Below are positions 1-11,429 of a DNA stretch of 64,000 nucleotides, piece by piece (position 1 is the first letter of the stretch; every line of letters begins with the position of its first letter). The position numbers and the translations under genes were made by a program. The notes under the pieces were generated by a model. It made no database searches, had not been told where the DNA came from, and saw only the letters and a program-made list of their open reading frames with translations. Origin of the DNA: Chamaecrista fasciculata (lineage: Eukaryota > Streptophyta > Magnoliopsida > Fabales > Fabaceae); NCBI GenBank assembly GCA_003254925.1, contig QANZ01001304.1, positions 170,904 through 234,903 on the forward strand, read 5' to 3'.

Positions 1-27
1 ACCAGAGCTTGCCCTGGCCATCGCCAT
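1..27 (-). CDS. Possible 5' end of a gene leaving the window (partial)
   Basis: Read on the minus strand, an AG-rich leader typical of a plant 5' UTR (28-60) is followed by an ATG at 27 and the nine codons MAMARASSG before the window ends. The product cannot be named from nine residues. The gene would stand head-to-head with the JMJ24-like gene about 2.6 kb away. An AG-rich leader can occur by chance, so the call is weak. Confidence 0.3.
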
Positions 28-430
28 CTCTCTCTCTCTTCTCTCTCTCTTTTCAGATCGACGAATTGAAATTCCGAAGAAGTTATGAGAGATGATGCTA
101 AGCGACGGAACAATGGGCGCCTTGAAAAGATTTCAGATTTAACATAAAACGAAAATGGAAGGTTGTTGACACTATGGACAGCCAGTAGTCTTCGAATATA
201 TATTGTCTGATGAGTTCGCACTTCGCACCCTTCTTGAATCTTGACGGATCCACTACATTTCCGAAAAATTTAGCATATTTCCCCCAAATTTTCTTAATTA
301 CGAGGTGCCCTATAATTAGGACCAAAATAGAATTCATCTTATCTGTTTCAGACTAATATGAGTTTCTTTACCTTTTTACATCACAATGACACAATCTTTG
401 AGTCTTGAGACAGGAAAAAATTAATATCTT
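28..430. other. Probable leader/upstream DNA of the left-edge gene
   Basis: A CT/GA-rich tract (28-53) is followed by ordinary AT-rich DNA. The minus strand is open over 98-337, but the frame has no recognisable domain and would lie in the 5' leader of the left-edge gene. No further feature is seen. Confidence 0.3.
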
Positions 431-866
431 GGCTTAATTTCACTTTTGGTCCCCTAACTTTCGCAAAGATTTCAATTTGGTTCCATAACTTTTTTTGTTG
501 CAATTTTGGTCCCATAACTTTTGAAAACGTCTCATCGTTGGTCCCAAGTGCACTTTTTCCATCCATTATCTACCATAAGTGCTGATTCGGAAGGCTGAGT
601 CAGTGAGTTGGCTGATGATGTGGCGAATATGAGTGAAGTGGATTAAAAAAAGGACCATACGGAGAGACGTTTTCATGACTTGGAAGTGCACTTGGGATTA
701 ATGACGAGACATTTTCAAAAGTTAAGGGACCAAAATTGCAACAAAAAAATTTAAGGGACCAAATTGAGACCTTTGTGAAAGTTAGGGACCAAAATTGCAA
801 CAAAAAAGTTAAGGGACCAAATTGAGACCTTTGTGAAAGTTAGGGGACCAAAAGTGCAATTAAGCC
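431..866. mobile_element. Foldback/MITE-like element, 'TTTTGGTCCC' family
   Basis: The ends are inverted repeats: GGCTTAATTTCACTTTTGG at the left and its near-complement at the right (AAAAGTGCAATTAAGCC). The arms continue inward as alternating 'ggtccc'/'gggacc' blocks. The right half contains a ~60-bp direct repeat (around 715-860). No coding capacity. Elements at 50677-51117 and 51390-51813 have the same style of ends, so this is a small local family. Confidence 0.7.
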
Positions 867-949
867 TAATTATTTTGTACTAAAATGCATAAAAGACTCC
901 AAATCTTTTTTTTTTTCTGGGCTTAATTTTCATTCAAAATTCCTCAAAT

Positions 950-957
950 AAAAGAAT
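950..957. repeat. Target-site duplication AAAAGAAT (left copy)
   Basis: AAAAGAAT occurs directly before the left end of the 958-2012 element and again at 2013-2020 directly after its right end. An 8-bp duplication fits hAT-type or short Mutator-type insertion. Confidence 0.8.
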
Positions 958-2012
958 AGGCCAAAGTCCTATTTTGGTCCCCCAGTTATGCTCAGTGTTC
1001 CAAATTGGTCCCCCAGTTATTTTTCGTTCCATATTGGTCCCCCAGTTATGCAAAACTTGATAAAGTTGGTCCCTCAAACAGTTTCCATCCATTTTTCTGT
1101 TAAAAAAAAAAGACAAAATTGGTTTTTAACTCCTAAAAGTTTAAATTTTTTGCATCAAGGATCTTTTTATGCATAATAGAACTAAAATGTAAAAAAGAAA
1201 AATAACTTACGAGTTTTAGTTTATTTCACTCAAAAATCTCTCTCTTTTAACAATGTCCATTCTTCTTTCCAATGTCTTTCTTCGGTCTCTTCGGTCTCTT
1301 TCTCCTTCTCTTCTTGTTGTTCTTCTTCATCTACTCCTACAAGGAAACAAGCAAGAGCAGCCATTTTAACAGGATCAGATCTACACCTGCAAGGAAACAA
1401 GCAGCTAAACTCAGACCCAAACGTCCTCAAAGCTTCACAAATGGTCACCGGCAGATGAACCCATCTCTGATTCCGATGACTCAGCCCCGTCGTCGCCGCC
1501 TCTTGCTGCAGATTCTGAAGATCTGACGACGCCGACGATTGCTGATGCTTCTCCGACGGCGTTCTCCGAAAATCACTTCCCCTCCTCCTCGTCTTTTCCT
1601 CGATCTGGTCGCCGCCGACGACCTCATCTTCTTCCCCTTTTTCTTCGTCTTCACTCTCACTTGCCCAATACACGTCACCTTCGGAGACGACGACTCTGGG
1701 TGATACCTGAGCAATTCAGCGAGAGAGAGGGATTTTTGAGTGAAATAAACTAAAACTCTCAAGTTATTTTTCTTTCTTACATTTTAGTTCTATTATACAT
1801 AAAAAGGTCCTTTATGCAAAAGATTTAAACTTTTAGGAGTTAAAAATCAATTTTGTCTTTTCTTTTTTAACAGAAAAATGGATAGAAACGGTTAGAGGGA
1901 CCAACTTTGTCAAGTTTTGCATAACTGGAGGATCAATATGGAATGAAAAATAACTGAGGGACCAATGTGAAACACTGAGCATAACTGGAGGACCAAAATA
2001 GGACTTTGGCCT
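958..2012. mobile_element. Long-TIR DNA transposon carrying a coding-like core (Pack-MULE-like)
   Basis: The element begins AGGCCAAAGTCCTATTTTGG and ends with the near-complement. The inverted arms extend about 290 bp (roughly 958-1250 and 1724-2012) and are flanked by 8-bp duplications AAAAGAAT. The centre (about 1250-1720) is much richer in G+C than the arms and is open in several frames: Glu/Asp-rich on minus, and a Phe/Leu-rich stretch then basic and Ser/Pro-rich sequence on plus. No transposase is seen. The simplest reading is a non-autonomous element with a captured gene piece. The core contains a short direct repeat (1331-1356 and 1380-1405). Confidence 0.75.
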
Positions 2013-2020
2013 AAAAGAAT

Positions 2021-2652
2021 ATCACAGTTATGACGTCTGATTTATTTTCCTCACAATTGTAAATTTCGCCCCTCGTACCCGATCGACGCCATTCATTGTG
2101 AATTTGTGATAGGTGTCGCACAAGAGTTATTTGATTCTGCGATTCTCTCCGCTGGGGCTGCAAGTTTTCTCTGCATCATTACGTTGCAACAGGTCGATTC
2201 AACCCATCACTTCAATTTACTTATTTTCTTGTCCTACGCTTTTCTATTATAATTATTCTTACCGCAGGTTGAGATTTTACTTTAGCAAAATTAGGGAACT
2301 ACTCACTCTGATAATCCGATGAGGTAGTGGTTCTATAATAGTACGCCCAACCCGATTTTTTTTTTCTTTTGGTACTTGGTTGATTTAAACAAGTGAAATA
2401 TTTCCACATTACCAAAATAGCGTTTCATGCTTGCCCTTGCTGCTACTCAGAGAAATTGCGTTTCATCTTAATGTTGGCTAATTTCACTTTCTAGGGTTTT
2501 CACTTAACTTACGATAGCTGATGGTGATATTTTAGGGCAACGGCTAGTCTTTCTAAATTGGTTTCCGTTTTTTGGTTGGCACCGACAACAGATTGATTAG
2601 TGTGTATTGATAGTACTTTCATGTACTTGTATATAAAAATAGGTGATTTAGA
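2021..2652 (+). promoter_or_regulatory. Promoter/5' leader region of the JMJ24-like gene
   Basis: About 630 bp without a protein-coding exon lie between the long-TIR element and the JMJ24-like ATG. Less AT-rich sequence around 2060-2160 could be a non-coding first exon, with a leader intron ending just before 2653. The transcription start and leader splicing cannot be fixed from sequence alone. Confidence 0.4.
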
Positions 2653-5600
2653 ATGGATCATGCACAACCGACTTCTGGGAATGCTGAGGATAATGTGGGA
2701 ATTCCGGATGATTTGAGGTGCAAAAGGTCAGATGGGAAACAATGGAGATGCACGGCCATGTCAATGCCAGATAAAACAGTCTGTGAGAAGCACTACATCC
2801 AGGCGAAGAAGAGGGCAGCTAATTCTGCAATGAGAGCTAATCTAAAGAAATCTAAGAGAAAGGGCGAGAGTGATGTTTATCTGGAGAGTAAGAGTGATGA
2901 TTTTGATGTGCCACTCGCAAGTATGAAAGTTGGAGAACAGCATGCAACTTCTGGGAAGAAGTTGGCTAAGGTATCAAAAAATCAGTATCGCTATACACCA
3001 GAGTCCGAGGCCATAATGAGTATGTCTGTACATAATGCTCTAAGCCCAAACGATGATTCACCAGATGAAGAAAACTGGATGCCTCCTGAGTCACCGCCTG
3101 CTTCCGGGATGGATTCATCCAGGAAAAGATCTCAAAGGAGTTTAGACGTCAATGCTACAACTGTGAGTTGATAATCAAAATTTTCTTCTGATTTTTCTTC
3201 TTCATTTGGATGTTGTTTTTACCAACTTCTGCTCTTCCCTTTCTATTGAATGTGACCTATGAAGCATGGACACTTCATTTTTGGGACGTGTCGCTGTATC
3301 AGACACGTGTCAGTGTCCGACACTCGTACGACACCGACACGACACATATTCATAAATTTTATAATATAAATTAATTTTTGGTAACTTTAACATGACATAC
3401 AGGAGAAAATAATAATATATATGACATATATTATGAATAAAAATTATAATTTTTAAATTTTTCATTAAAAATTATGAATATTTAATTATTTATATATATA
3501 AATATATGCCGTGNAATGTTCAAATCCCATATTTGAGTAATATAATATTCTGTGATTAATCATTTACAAATGGATTAATTATTATTTTCGACAGTAGATA
3601 CCTAATTTATAAAAAAAAAATATCTCAAAGATATTATAGTGAAAGTTGGTTAATCCTAGTCTACAGCTCAGTAAAAAAGAACATGTGACAAATTGACAAT
3701 TAGTTGTTTTTACCTGGACACTTTATTTTGGGGGTGTGTCGCCGTGTCAGATACGTGTCAGTGTCCGACACTCGTACGATACCGACACGACACATATTCA
3801 TAAATTTTAGAATATAAATTAATTTTTAGTAACTTTAACATGACATACAGGAGAAAATAATAATATATATGACATATATTATGAATAAAAATTGTAATTT
3901 TTAAATTTTTCATTAAAAATTATGAATATTTAATTATTTATATATATAAATATATGCCGTGTCGTGTCACGTAATTTTGAGAGTTTGACGTGTCGCTGTG
4001 TCCGTGTCGTGTCCCGTATCCGTGTCAGTGTCTATGCTTCATAGAATGTGACTGAGTTGGCATGTGAAGTTAGCGGTTGTAACTGTGATTATCAACTACT
4101 TTCTTGTTTTATCCCATGGTGCTCCTGTTGGGTTTTTATGACCTGGCATGCAGTTTCTTTTCTCCTTAGTATAGTCATTTACCTTCACCATGTTACTTGG
4201 TAGTAAGCTGAAAGGTCTTTTGTTAGGAATACTCTGATGGAAGATCAGATTCTTCTGAAGATATTGGTGGGCTAACTTGTCATCAGTGTCGAAAGAACAA
4301 CAGAGATAGAGTTATTTGGTGCCTCAGATGTGATCGGAGAGGATACTGCAATAGTTGTATCTCTACATGGTGAGTACCAGAAATTTTTGAAAAAATCCCG
4401 GACTTTTTCCTTTATGAGGATAGTAACTGTTGTGTTTTATTTATTAGGTACTCAGAGATCTCGTTGGATGAAATTCAGAAAATTTGCCCAGCATGCCAGG
4501 GTATCTGCAATTGCAAAGCTTGCTTACGCAACGACAATTCAATAAAGGTAGCTTTAACTGTTCAGTTGTACCATTAGCTGAATCATGCCTTCAAAGTTTA
4601 GCATGTAATTAGTCTTCCACTTGATGAAATATTCTGTTTTTTTGAGGAGATTCAGGTCCAGATACGTGAGATACCTGTTTTACATAAGTTACAGTATCTC
4701 CACTCGCTGCTTTCATCAGTGCTTCCTGTGGTAAAGCTGATCCATCATGAGCAGTGTTTTGAAGTTGAACTTGAAAAGAAATTGCGTGGTAAGATTTGCT
4801 GTATTTGTACTTTGGATTTTCACGCACTTTTGGTTGTAGCTGATAGTGTTGGTATAAAATGTCTCTCTCCCTCAGGTACTGAAATAGATCTTCCCAGGAC
4901 TAAACTGAATGCAGATGAGCAGATGTGCTGGTACATTTAGAATCCTTCTACGTTTTTGCATTTGAATTATATATGGCCTATTTATCTATTTGGCTTGATA
5001 GATTTAACGGGCACCAAAGCATCATGCGTAATTCCTTTTTTTTGAAGTACGAGAATCTTTATTCATTCTGATGTTTTGTCTTACAGCAATTTCTGCAGGA
5101 TACCCATTATTGATTATCATCGACATTGTCCCAATTGTTCATATGATTTGTGCCTTAGATGCTGCCGTGATCTTCGTGAATTAAATGCAAATAAAAATGC
5201 AAAACCCTTGTCAGAACAAGAAAAAGTGTCTAATCGAAATGTATTATGTAAGTTTCATGATTGGAAATCCAATGATGATGGCAGCATTCCATGCCCTCCA
5301 AAAGATTATGGAGGCTGCGGTTATTCATCATTAAATTTAAGCCGCATTTTCAAGAAGAATTGGGTTGCAAAATTGGTTAAAAATGTGGAGGAAATGGTTG
5401 GTGGCTGCAGAATTAGTGACTCTAGTGGTCCACCCCAAAGTGAGCAGAATGATCTCAGACTTTGCCAATATTCTCATAGAGAGGTCATTGATGATAAGTA
5501 TCTGTATTGCCCAAACTCTGAAGATCTTAAAACCGACGGGATTGCCAGTTTCAGAAAGCATTGGAAAAATGGTGAACCTGTTATTGTTAAGCAAGTATTT

Positions 5601-8600
5601 GACAGGTCATCCATTTCAAGCTGGGATCCAATGGTCATATGGAGAGGGATCCGAGAGACAGCTGATGAGAAAAAGAAAGATGAAAACAGAATTGTTAGGG
5701 CTATAGATTGCTTAGATAGGTCTGAGGTACAAGTCTTTTCCTGGCTCTTTTAATTGTAGTGATTAGATTTTCTTGGTTTATTTATCATTTTGTTAAATAC
5801 TCCAATTTCTGCATTTTATTGTTTATGTTTGCAGATTTACATTGAGCTTGGTCAGTTCATGAAAGGATACTTTGAGGGGCGTATTTATGAAAATGGTTGG
5901 CCGCAAATGTTGAAGTTGAAGGATTGGCCTTCGCCTAGTGCTTCTGAAGAATTTTTACTGTACCAAAGACCTCAGTTTATCAGCAAACTGCCTTTACTTG
6001 AGTATATTCACTCCAAGTGGGGCCTTCTCAACGTTGCTGCTAAATTGCCTCATTACTCCTTGCAGAACGATGTGGGACCCAAGATTTATATATCTTATGG
6101 GATCAGTGAGGAACTTGGTAGAGGTGATTCAGTGACCAATCTACATTTCAATATGCGTGACATGGTATAGTGCTTGTTCCTGAATAACCTAAGAGTTGAG
6201 AATTGTCACCATTCTCTTATATCTGTTTTTATTTTTTATTTTTTTACATTATTGACTTTTCGGAGATAAAGAGGAGGGTTGTGTTAGGCAAGCGACAGCC
6301 AACGTAAAACATTTGTCGTGTCTCTCGTATGGATCAACGTCAGTTGTTCCATATAGCCGACCCCACCTAGTGGGATAAGGCTTTGATGGTATGGTATTGA
6401 CTTTTCGGAGATACTACTGATTTGACAATTTTCAAAGATTTTATGACACTCTTGAAAGTCATAAACCTATGAATTCTTTATAATATTATCATTCTAATTA
6501 TGTCTTAGCCTCTTAGGACTTTAAATTTCTTATGGTTTTACTTCATATATGAGATTTAAAATTTTTCTTGTGTGAAGGTCAAATCCTCCCGAATTTGCAG
6601 TGTCCAAATTCTGGGAACTTACGTTAATTGTACTAAATATTGCTTGTGTTTTTATCTGGTATATTGTCTTAATGTGATGTAATGGAAGTTTGATTTATTT
6701 GAACAAAGAAAATGACAGAAGTAGGCTATGAACAAAGTTATTAAATAGTAAACTGACATTGGCTGAGTTTGCTTAGGTGTACCTTTTGGTTCATACATGT
6801 GAAGTAAAGCTGAAAGGCTGGCAAAGATCTAAGATTGATAAGATACAAACAGATCACAGGGAATCTCAGGAGAAAAAACTGTATGGGGATCCAGAAACAT
6901 GTTTAAGTGAGAGGTCACCTGATTCATCACATGGTACAGAAAGTAGTGGAGTAGATTTGGATTCAGAAGAGAAAAATTCAATTATGAATAAAGGGTTTGA
7001 AAATTTTTCTAGTGCTGAAGGATATATAGCCAATTCTGAATTTCCAATCAGAAAACATGAAGAGGTCCTTGAGGAAACACATCCTGGTGTTCATTGGGAT
7101 GTTTTCCGTCGGCAGGATGTTCCGAAGCTGACTGAATATCTGAAGATGCATCAAAAAGAATTTGGAAAGCAGAATGACGAGGAAAATGAACCTGTAAGTC
7201 TATCTGTAAAATTTATTTTCCTCCCTCATTTTTTGGTTTGCTTTGGTTTGTTTGCTTCTTTTGTCTCTGAAAGCTGTAGCTCGCTTTGATTGGTATTGTT
7301 GATTGTGCTCTCTTTTTATTGAAGGATACAAAGCCTTTCTATGATGGAGTTATTTTTCTCAACAATCATCATAAACAAAAGTTGAAGGAAGAATATGGTA
7401 AGATAACAAGTTTTCTTGTTATGAATTATTTAGAGCAAGATCAGGAAGTGGTATGTTCACTTATGTTGAAGGACTATTATTTGCCACTTTGCCTTGTTCT
7501 TCAAAGGCTAATCTGAAAAATTAGAAATAATATTATTCAGCTGAATATCCTTAGGCCCTTATGCGCATGGCAAGATTGAAGTGATTTTGTACTCATGTTA
7601 TTCAATACATTAAATTTAACCCTTAGAAATGATTCATATTTATGGAGTCTGTATAGACATTTCTATAAATTGTGTTTAAAGTATTCTTATACAGGAGTTG
7701 AGCCATGGTCGTTTGAACAAAATTTGGGGGAAGCCATATTTGTTCCTGCTGGGTGCCCTTTTCAAGCTAGAAATGTTCAGGTGAGTTTTTATCAACTTTG
7801 TATCAGATATTCAGATTAAAGAAAAAATGTTAGTCAGATTTATCACAGAATAGTCAGTTCAAAGACTCAATGGAAATTCTTATAATTTTTCCCTAGAATA
7901 TCTTACCATCACCATATTTCGAAATTTTCAGTCTGCTGTTCAGTTGGGCCTTGACTTCTTATCTCCAGAAAGCTTAGCAGAGGCCGTAAGACTCGAAAAG
8001 GAAGTTCGCTGTCTACCAAATGAACATGAAGCAAAAGTTCAAGTATTGGAGGTCAGAATCAGAACTCATACGAGATAAAAATAACATATAATCAATATGG
8101 AAAAATGCTTGAAATCAATATAATTTTTTGGCTAAATTGCACTAAGACCCCGAGAGTTTAAGGTCGGGGGAAGAAAACACCCGAGTTTTAAAACTTTGAC
8201 GGACAGACCCCCTGAGTTTTCAACTTTAATCATTTAGGATCTTAAGTGAGCAAAGTTGAAAGCTCAGAAGATCTGTTTATCTAGTTTTAAAAAACTTAAA
8301 GGTCTTAAGTGAGTAAAGTTGAAAATTCAGGAGGTCCTCCTGTTTAGTTTTGTAATTCAAGGATATTTTTTGCCCCCGGCCTAAAACTCAAGGGGTCGGT
8401 CTTAGTACAATTTAGCTTAATTATTTCAGTGCCTTGTTCAGGATGGTTAATTTATCCTCTCTTTCATGTTATTTTAGGTTGGGAAGATATGTCTCTATGC
8501 TGCAAGTTCGGCCATTAAGGAAGTTCAGAAACTCGTTCTTGACCCCAAGTATGCAAATTTGACACTTGAACAAAAAAAGTATGCATTATTTTTCTGGCTC

Positions 8601-8811
8601 TCCCTTTTTACTCTGTTTTTTTTAAACTTGTTTTTGCCACAGACTTGGTGCTGATATTGGATATGGAGACCCTAACTTGACTGCAATGGTTTCTGAGAAC
8701 TGCGAGAAGGTGGCCAAGAGAAGCCACATGATAACTTGTGCTTCAACCCATTCCGTTGGACCACCAAATCAGGTAGCGAAGAAAAATGTCATGTACAGTA
8801 TTTCTACTTGA
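2653..8811 (+). CDS. JMJ24: JmjC-domain protein with WRC and RING-like zinc modules (JMJ24-like)
   Basis: Thirteen coding exons join in frame with GT-AG borders: 2653-3162, 4227-4369, 4448-4547, 4656-4788, 4876-4930, 5087-5726, 5835-6164, 6777-7193, 7325-7397, 7695-7780, 7932-8051, 8478-8548 and 8643 onward (936 codons, plus 12 if read through the last donor to the TGA at 8809). Residues 23-47 form a WRC motif (C-x9-C-x10-C-x2-H). A RING-like Cys-rich finger spans about 188-243, and a second Cys/His cluster lies in exons 5-6. The JmjC domain covers about 600-850. Family knowledge: KDM3-type plant JmjC proteins act on H3K9; Arabidopsis JMJ24 is a non-canonical member with E3-ligase-like activity. 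Here the iron ligands are altered: H631-F-N633 replaces H-x-D, and F823 replaces the second His. It is therefore probably not an active demethylase. A separate C-terminal exon at 9442-9522 is possible. A nuclear location is inferred. Confidence 0.88.
3248..3256. repeat. 9-bp target-site duplication GAATGTGAC (left copy)
   Basis: GAATGTGAC lies directly before the 3257-4043 element and again at 4044-4052. A 9-bp duplication is the hallmark of Mutator-like transposons. Confidence 0.8.
3257..4043. mobile_element. Non-autonomous Mutator-like element in intron 1 of the JMJ24-like gene
   Basis: The ends are inverted (CTATGAAGCATGGACACT at the left; the right end is its near-complement) and the flanks are a 9-bp duplication. 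The subterminal region is dense in GTGTC/GACAC motifs. About 245 bp (from ~3263) recurs as a direct repeat from ~3717. An N at 3514 interrupts the first copy, so its true length is unknown. No transposase is present. Confidence 0.8.
6251..6268. repeat. 18-bp target-site duplication (left copy)
   Basis: ATTGACTTTTCGGAGATA occurs at 6251-6268 and identically at 6396-6413, bracketing a 127-bp insert. Duplications this long are typical of target-primed reverse transcription (LINE/SINE). Confidence 0.85.
6269..6395 (+). mobile_element. Short retroposon, LINE(RTE)/SINE 3' end, in intron 7 of the JMJ24-like gene
   Basis: The 127-bp insert lies between perfect 18-bp duplications. Its 3' part, CCCCACCTAGTGGGATAAGG followed by CTTTGATGGTATGG, resembles the tail shared by plant RTE LINEs and Au-like SINEs (recalled, not searched). 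It is 5'-truncated and has no coding capacity. Confidence 0.7.
8131..8416. mobile_element. MITE in intron 11 of the JMJ24-like gene
   Basis: The terminal inverted repeats are GCTAAATTGCACTAAGACC at the left and its complement with one change at the right. The interior is made of 'ccccgag/ctcgggg'-type blocks. It is about 286 bp and non-coding. Confidence 0.75.
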
Positions 8812-9901
8812 GGAATATTCTCTAGGAGTGTATATTTTGTTTTGATTATTTTTCAGTGTAATTTAAATATACCCTTGCATTCTTATAATCTGCACAACTG
8901 ATGGTCTTAACTCTTAAGTTAGATGATGAGAGGAGATCCCTAACCTAACTGTATATTTCTTTTGGTCATGTAACCAAACTATATTTAGAATGTGATTAAT
9001 AAAAAATAGTTTCTTGATCATTTTTATTTTCTTTCTTTTCGGTGGAAGTTTCTAGATGATCAAGAATTGGTCCGAACCACAGCTTCCTTCAACTCTCGTG
9101 GGCTTCTCGAGCCCAAATCTCTCAACTATGTTCGAATACACAACAATGTTTTGACTGAAAAAAAAATAATTGAACATATCATTTTTAGATTAGTTCAAAA
9201 GTTTTAAGAGTTCTGACCCAAAAAACAAATGTTTTAAGAGTAATTACTGATAAAAAAGCGATAAATTGGTTAGAGGCCTTTTGAAAAAATTAGTAATTAT
9301 CAGTAACCTTCGTACCAAATGTCTATTTAAAGACCATGTTATTCCAAGACATAAAATAAGCAAGTATACTATATGCTTACTACAATTGATTCTCTCCATT
9401 TCGCTGAAGCAGACTTTGTAGAGTAAAGCCTGAAACATAAGTCAGATTCTTCAATTGAATCAGAAGTCGTGCCACGTGTTTCATGGTCCACAGAGTTGGG
9501 GGATCATGAGGGATTTATCTGAGAGCAAAGAACAAAGCAAATCAAATCGCTGGTACTACAGATTTCTCTGAAGTCTGACCCATAACTTCAGATTAGGTGA
9601 AGTCTTTGACTCCCCAAGAACAACTAGGCACAAACTCAATACATCAACTCCTGATGACTTCAGCCGTCTTTCCCTCAGACTTTAATTTCTACACCAGAAA
9701 AAAAAAACTATATTAATTAGTCAATCAACGATGTCGTTTGAATGGATGCAACGGCTTGCTGTACTAATGGGATAAATTAAACAGCAAATAATGTTTGATA
9801 TACACCCCAAAATATTTAAGTTATGAAGTTCTCTCATCCAATAAGTTAATATTTTAATGAGTTCTGCTCATGATATCATTCAAGTACTTCAATTGATATT
9901 T
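8812..9901. other. 3' flank of the JMJ24-like gene
   Basis: AT-rich DNA with two less AT-rich islands, 9047-9150 and 9430-9700. The second contains the candidate extra exon listed separately. No other gene is recognised. Confidence 0.4.
9442..9522 (+). CDS. Candidate alternative last exon of the JMJ24-like gene
   Basis: Exon 13 ends in a good donor (CAG|GTAGCG at 8772) in phase 0. An AG at 9440-9441 is followed in phase 0 by 26 codons and TGA (SDSSIESEVV...DHEGFI). The composition is less AT-rich than the surroundings and reads like protein. The polypyrimidine tract is poor, and family members usually end soon after the exon-13 sequence, so this remains a possibility only. Confidence 0.3.
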   Translation, partial: SDSSIESEVVPRVSWSTELGDHEGFI

Positions 9902-10144
9902 GGTAAAAGCATCCATTTCATTCTCAAATTTTATATTTGCTGTTAATTTCGTCCCTAATTTTTTGTTGATATCAATTTCGTCCTCAATATTTTACATTTT
10001 GGTCAATTTTATCCTTTGCTCTTACTTTAGCCAAATATTAATGACAGAATCTATGTGACTAACGATATATAATGTAAAATGTGAAAGATTGAAGACGAAA
10101 TTGACAGTTGGTATAAAGTTTGAGGATGAAATAGTACTTTTGCC
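9902..10144. mobile_element. Short foldback MITE (copy 1 of a three-member family)
   Basis: The ends are GGTAAAAGCATCCATTTCAT and, at the right, the approximate complement ATGAAATAGTACTTTTGCC. Inside are alternating 'aatttcgtcc' and 'gacgaaatt' blocks. Similar arrangements occur at 19921-20286 and 29427-29787. Confidence 0.6.
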
Positions 10145-11429
10145 TTGATATTAAAATATTATTTCACAAATTCAATTGTAATCCTGAGACATATAGATTG
10201 TTATATTGATATTGCAGTTTTTGTTATAGACTACAAAAAAAGTGAAAAATTAGTCTATATAATCGTTAAAACTAAAAATTATGATAAAATATTAAATCAG
10301 AGGCCAGGGTTGTATCGGTGAAGAAATTAAGCTGGAAATTTCAATTATCGCAGACTTTTGTCATCACTAATATAATGCAGTCATTTGCTGGAGACCACCC
10401 TATGTACTAGATTCGTTATTATCTCTCAACCTTTTTCTTTTGTAAAGATGAAGGCATGAAGCAGCTGGCTTGCCATGCCATGCTATATTGCTGTATCATG
10501 TTTTGATGGCGGGGGCAAACTTGTACGATATCCTCCACTTTGTAGCCAATATATCAACCTTTTAGCTCATCTGAAAGGGAAGTGAAAACACAAAAGTTGA
10601 ACTGAGAGAATTTACCTTTGGTTTTCTTAGAGATGACCATGAGAGACCTTGAAGCTTGAGGACCTGCAAGAAGGATGCACAGGAGAAGTCCCCTGGTGAA
10701 TCCACTCCGAAGCCCAAGTCACTAGATGAAAAAGATGAGAGAGTAGATATTTTTGAGAGATCAATGGCATACCTTTATAGGGTTTTGGAGAATGTATTTA
10801 TAGAGGAAAAAAGTAGAGTGTGGTGGGTGGTTGATGGTGACTTGTGCCTGTAGTGTCAGGCAAGTACACCGAGATTTGTGGGATTGTATCTGAAAAGATC
10901 AGTATAACACCTGGGTTCTAGGTTTTAGGCTTTTGGGTGTTTGAAAGTACAAAAATATAAATATCACTTGTCCCTCTTGAAAAAAATGGGGCCGGCGCCC
11001 ACGGAAGCATTCAACTTATTATTATGGCGAGTAGGGACATTTTGGCTCGTACGTTTTTAATTTCACGCCTTGTGTTGGGGAAAAGGGAAAAGGGAAAGGG
11101 ATTTAATTAAACATAATATGCATTTTAATTTGCGCGCGCGTATCGAGAATGAATATATATAGTTGTACACAATATTGGAGAACGGAAGTAAACTCGATCG
11201 GCCATGTATAAATGTAGCATGCATATATAAATAATGAACACAGGATTAATTATGGAATAGTAATATTCAAATTGAGAGAGAGTACTCTAAGATTATAAAC
11301 TTGTTCTCATGGCAAAATGGACCATATATGGTGGGTTTACTCTTTAGCAAGCCACTCTAGCTGGATGTACGAAAATCACATTAATTAACATAAATCAAAT
11401 GGATCGAAATATATAAAATGTATATTGAA
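10145..11429. other. Intergenic DNA between the JMJ24-like and IDD genes
   Basis: A less AT-rich block at about 10620-10860 is open in one plus frame (10656-10853) and includes 'ctccgaagcccaagtcact', which recalls text common in plant LTR and other dispersed repeats. No domain is seen. The rest is AT-rich and would include the 3' UTR of the IDD gene (minus strand). Confidence 0.4.

Noticed and set aside
1272..1526. 84-aa plus frame with a hydrophobic start as a real membrane protein gene
   Set aside because: Lies wholly inside the long-TIR element, is interrupted soon after, and has no promoter or exon partners; treated as captured filler.
5337..5706. Overlapping frames in JMJ24-like exon 6
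   Set aside because: Shadow frames of a long coding exon.
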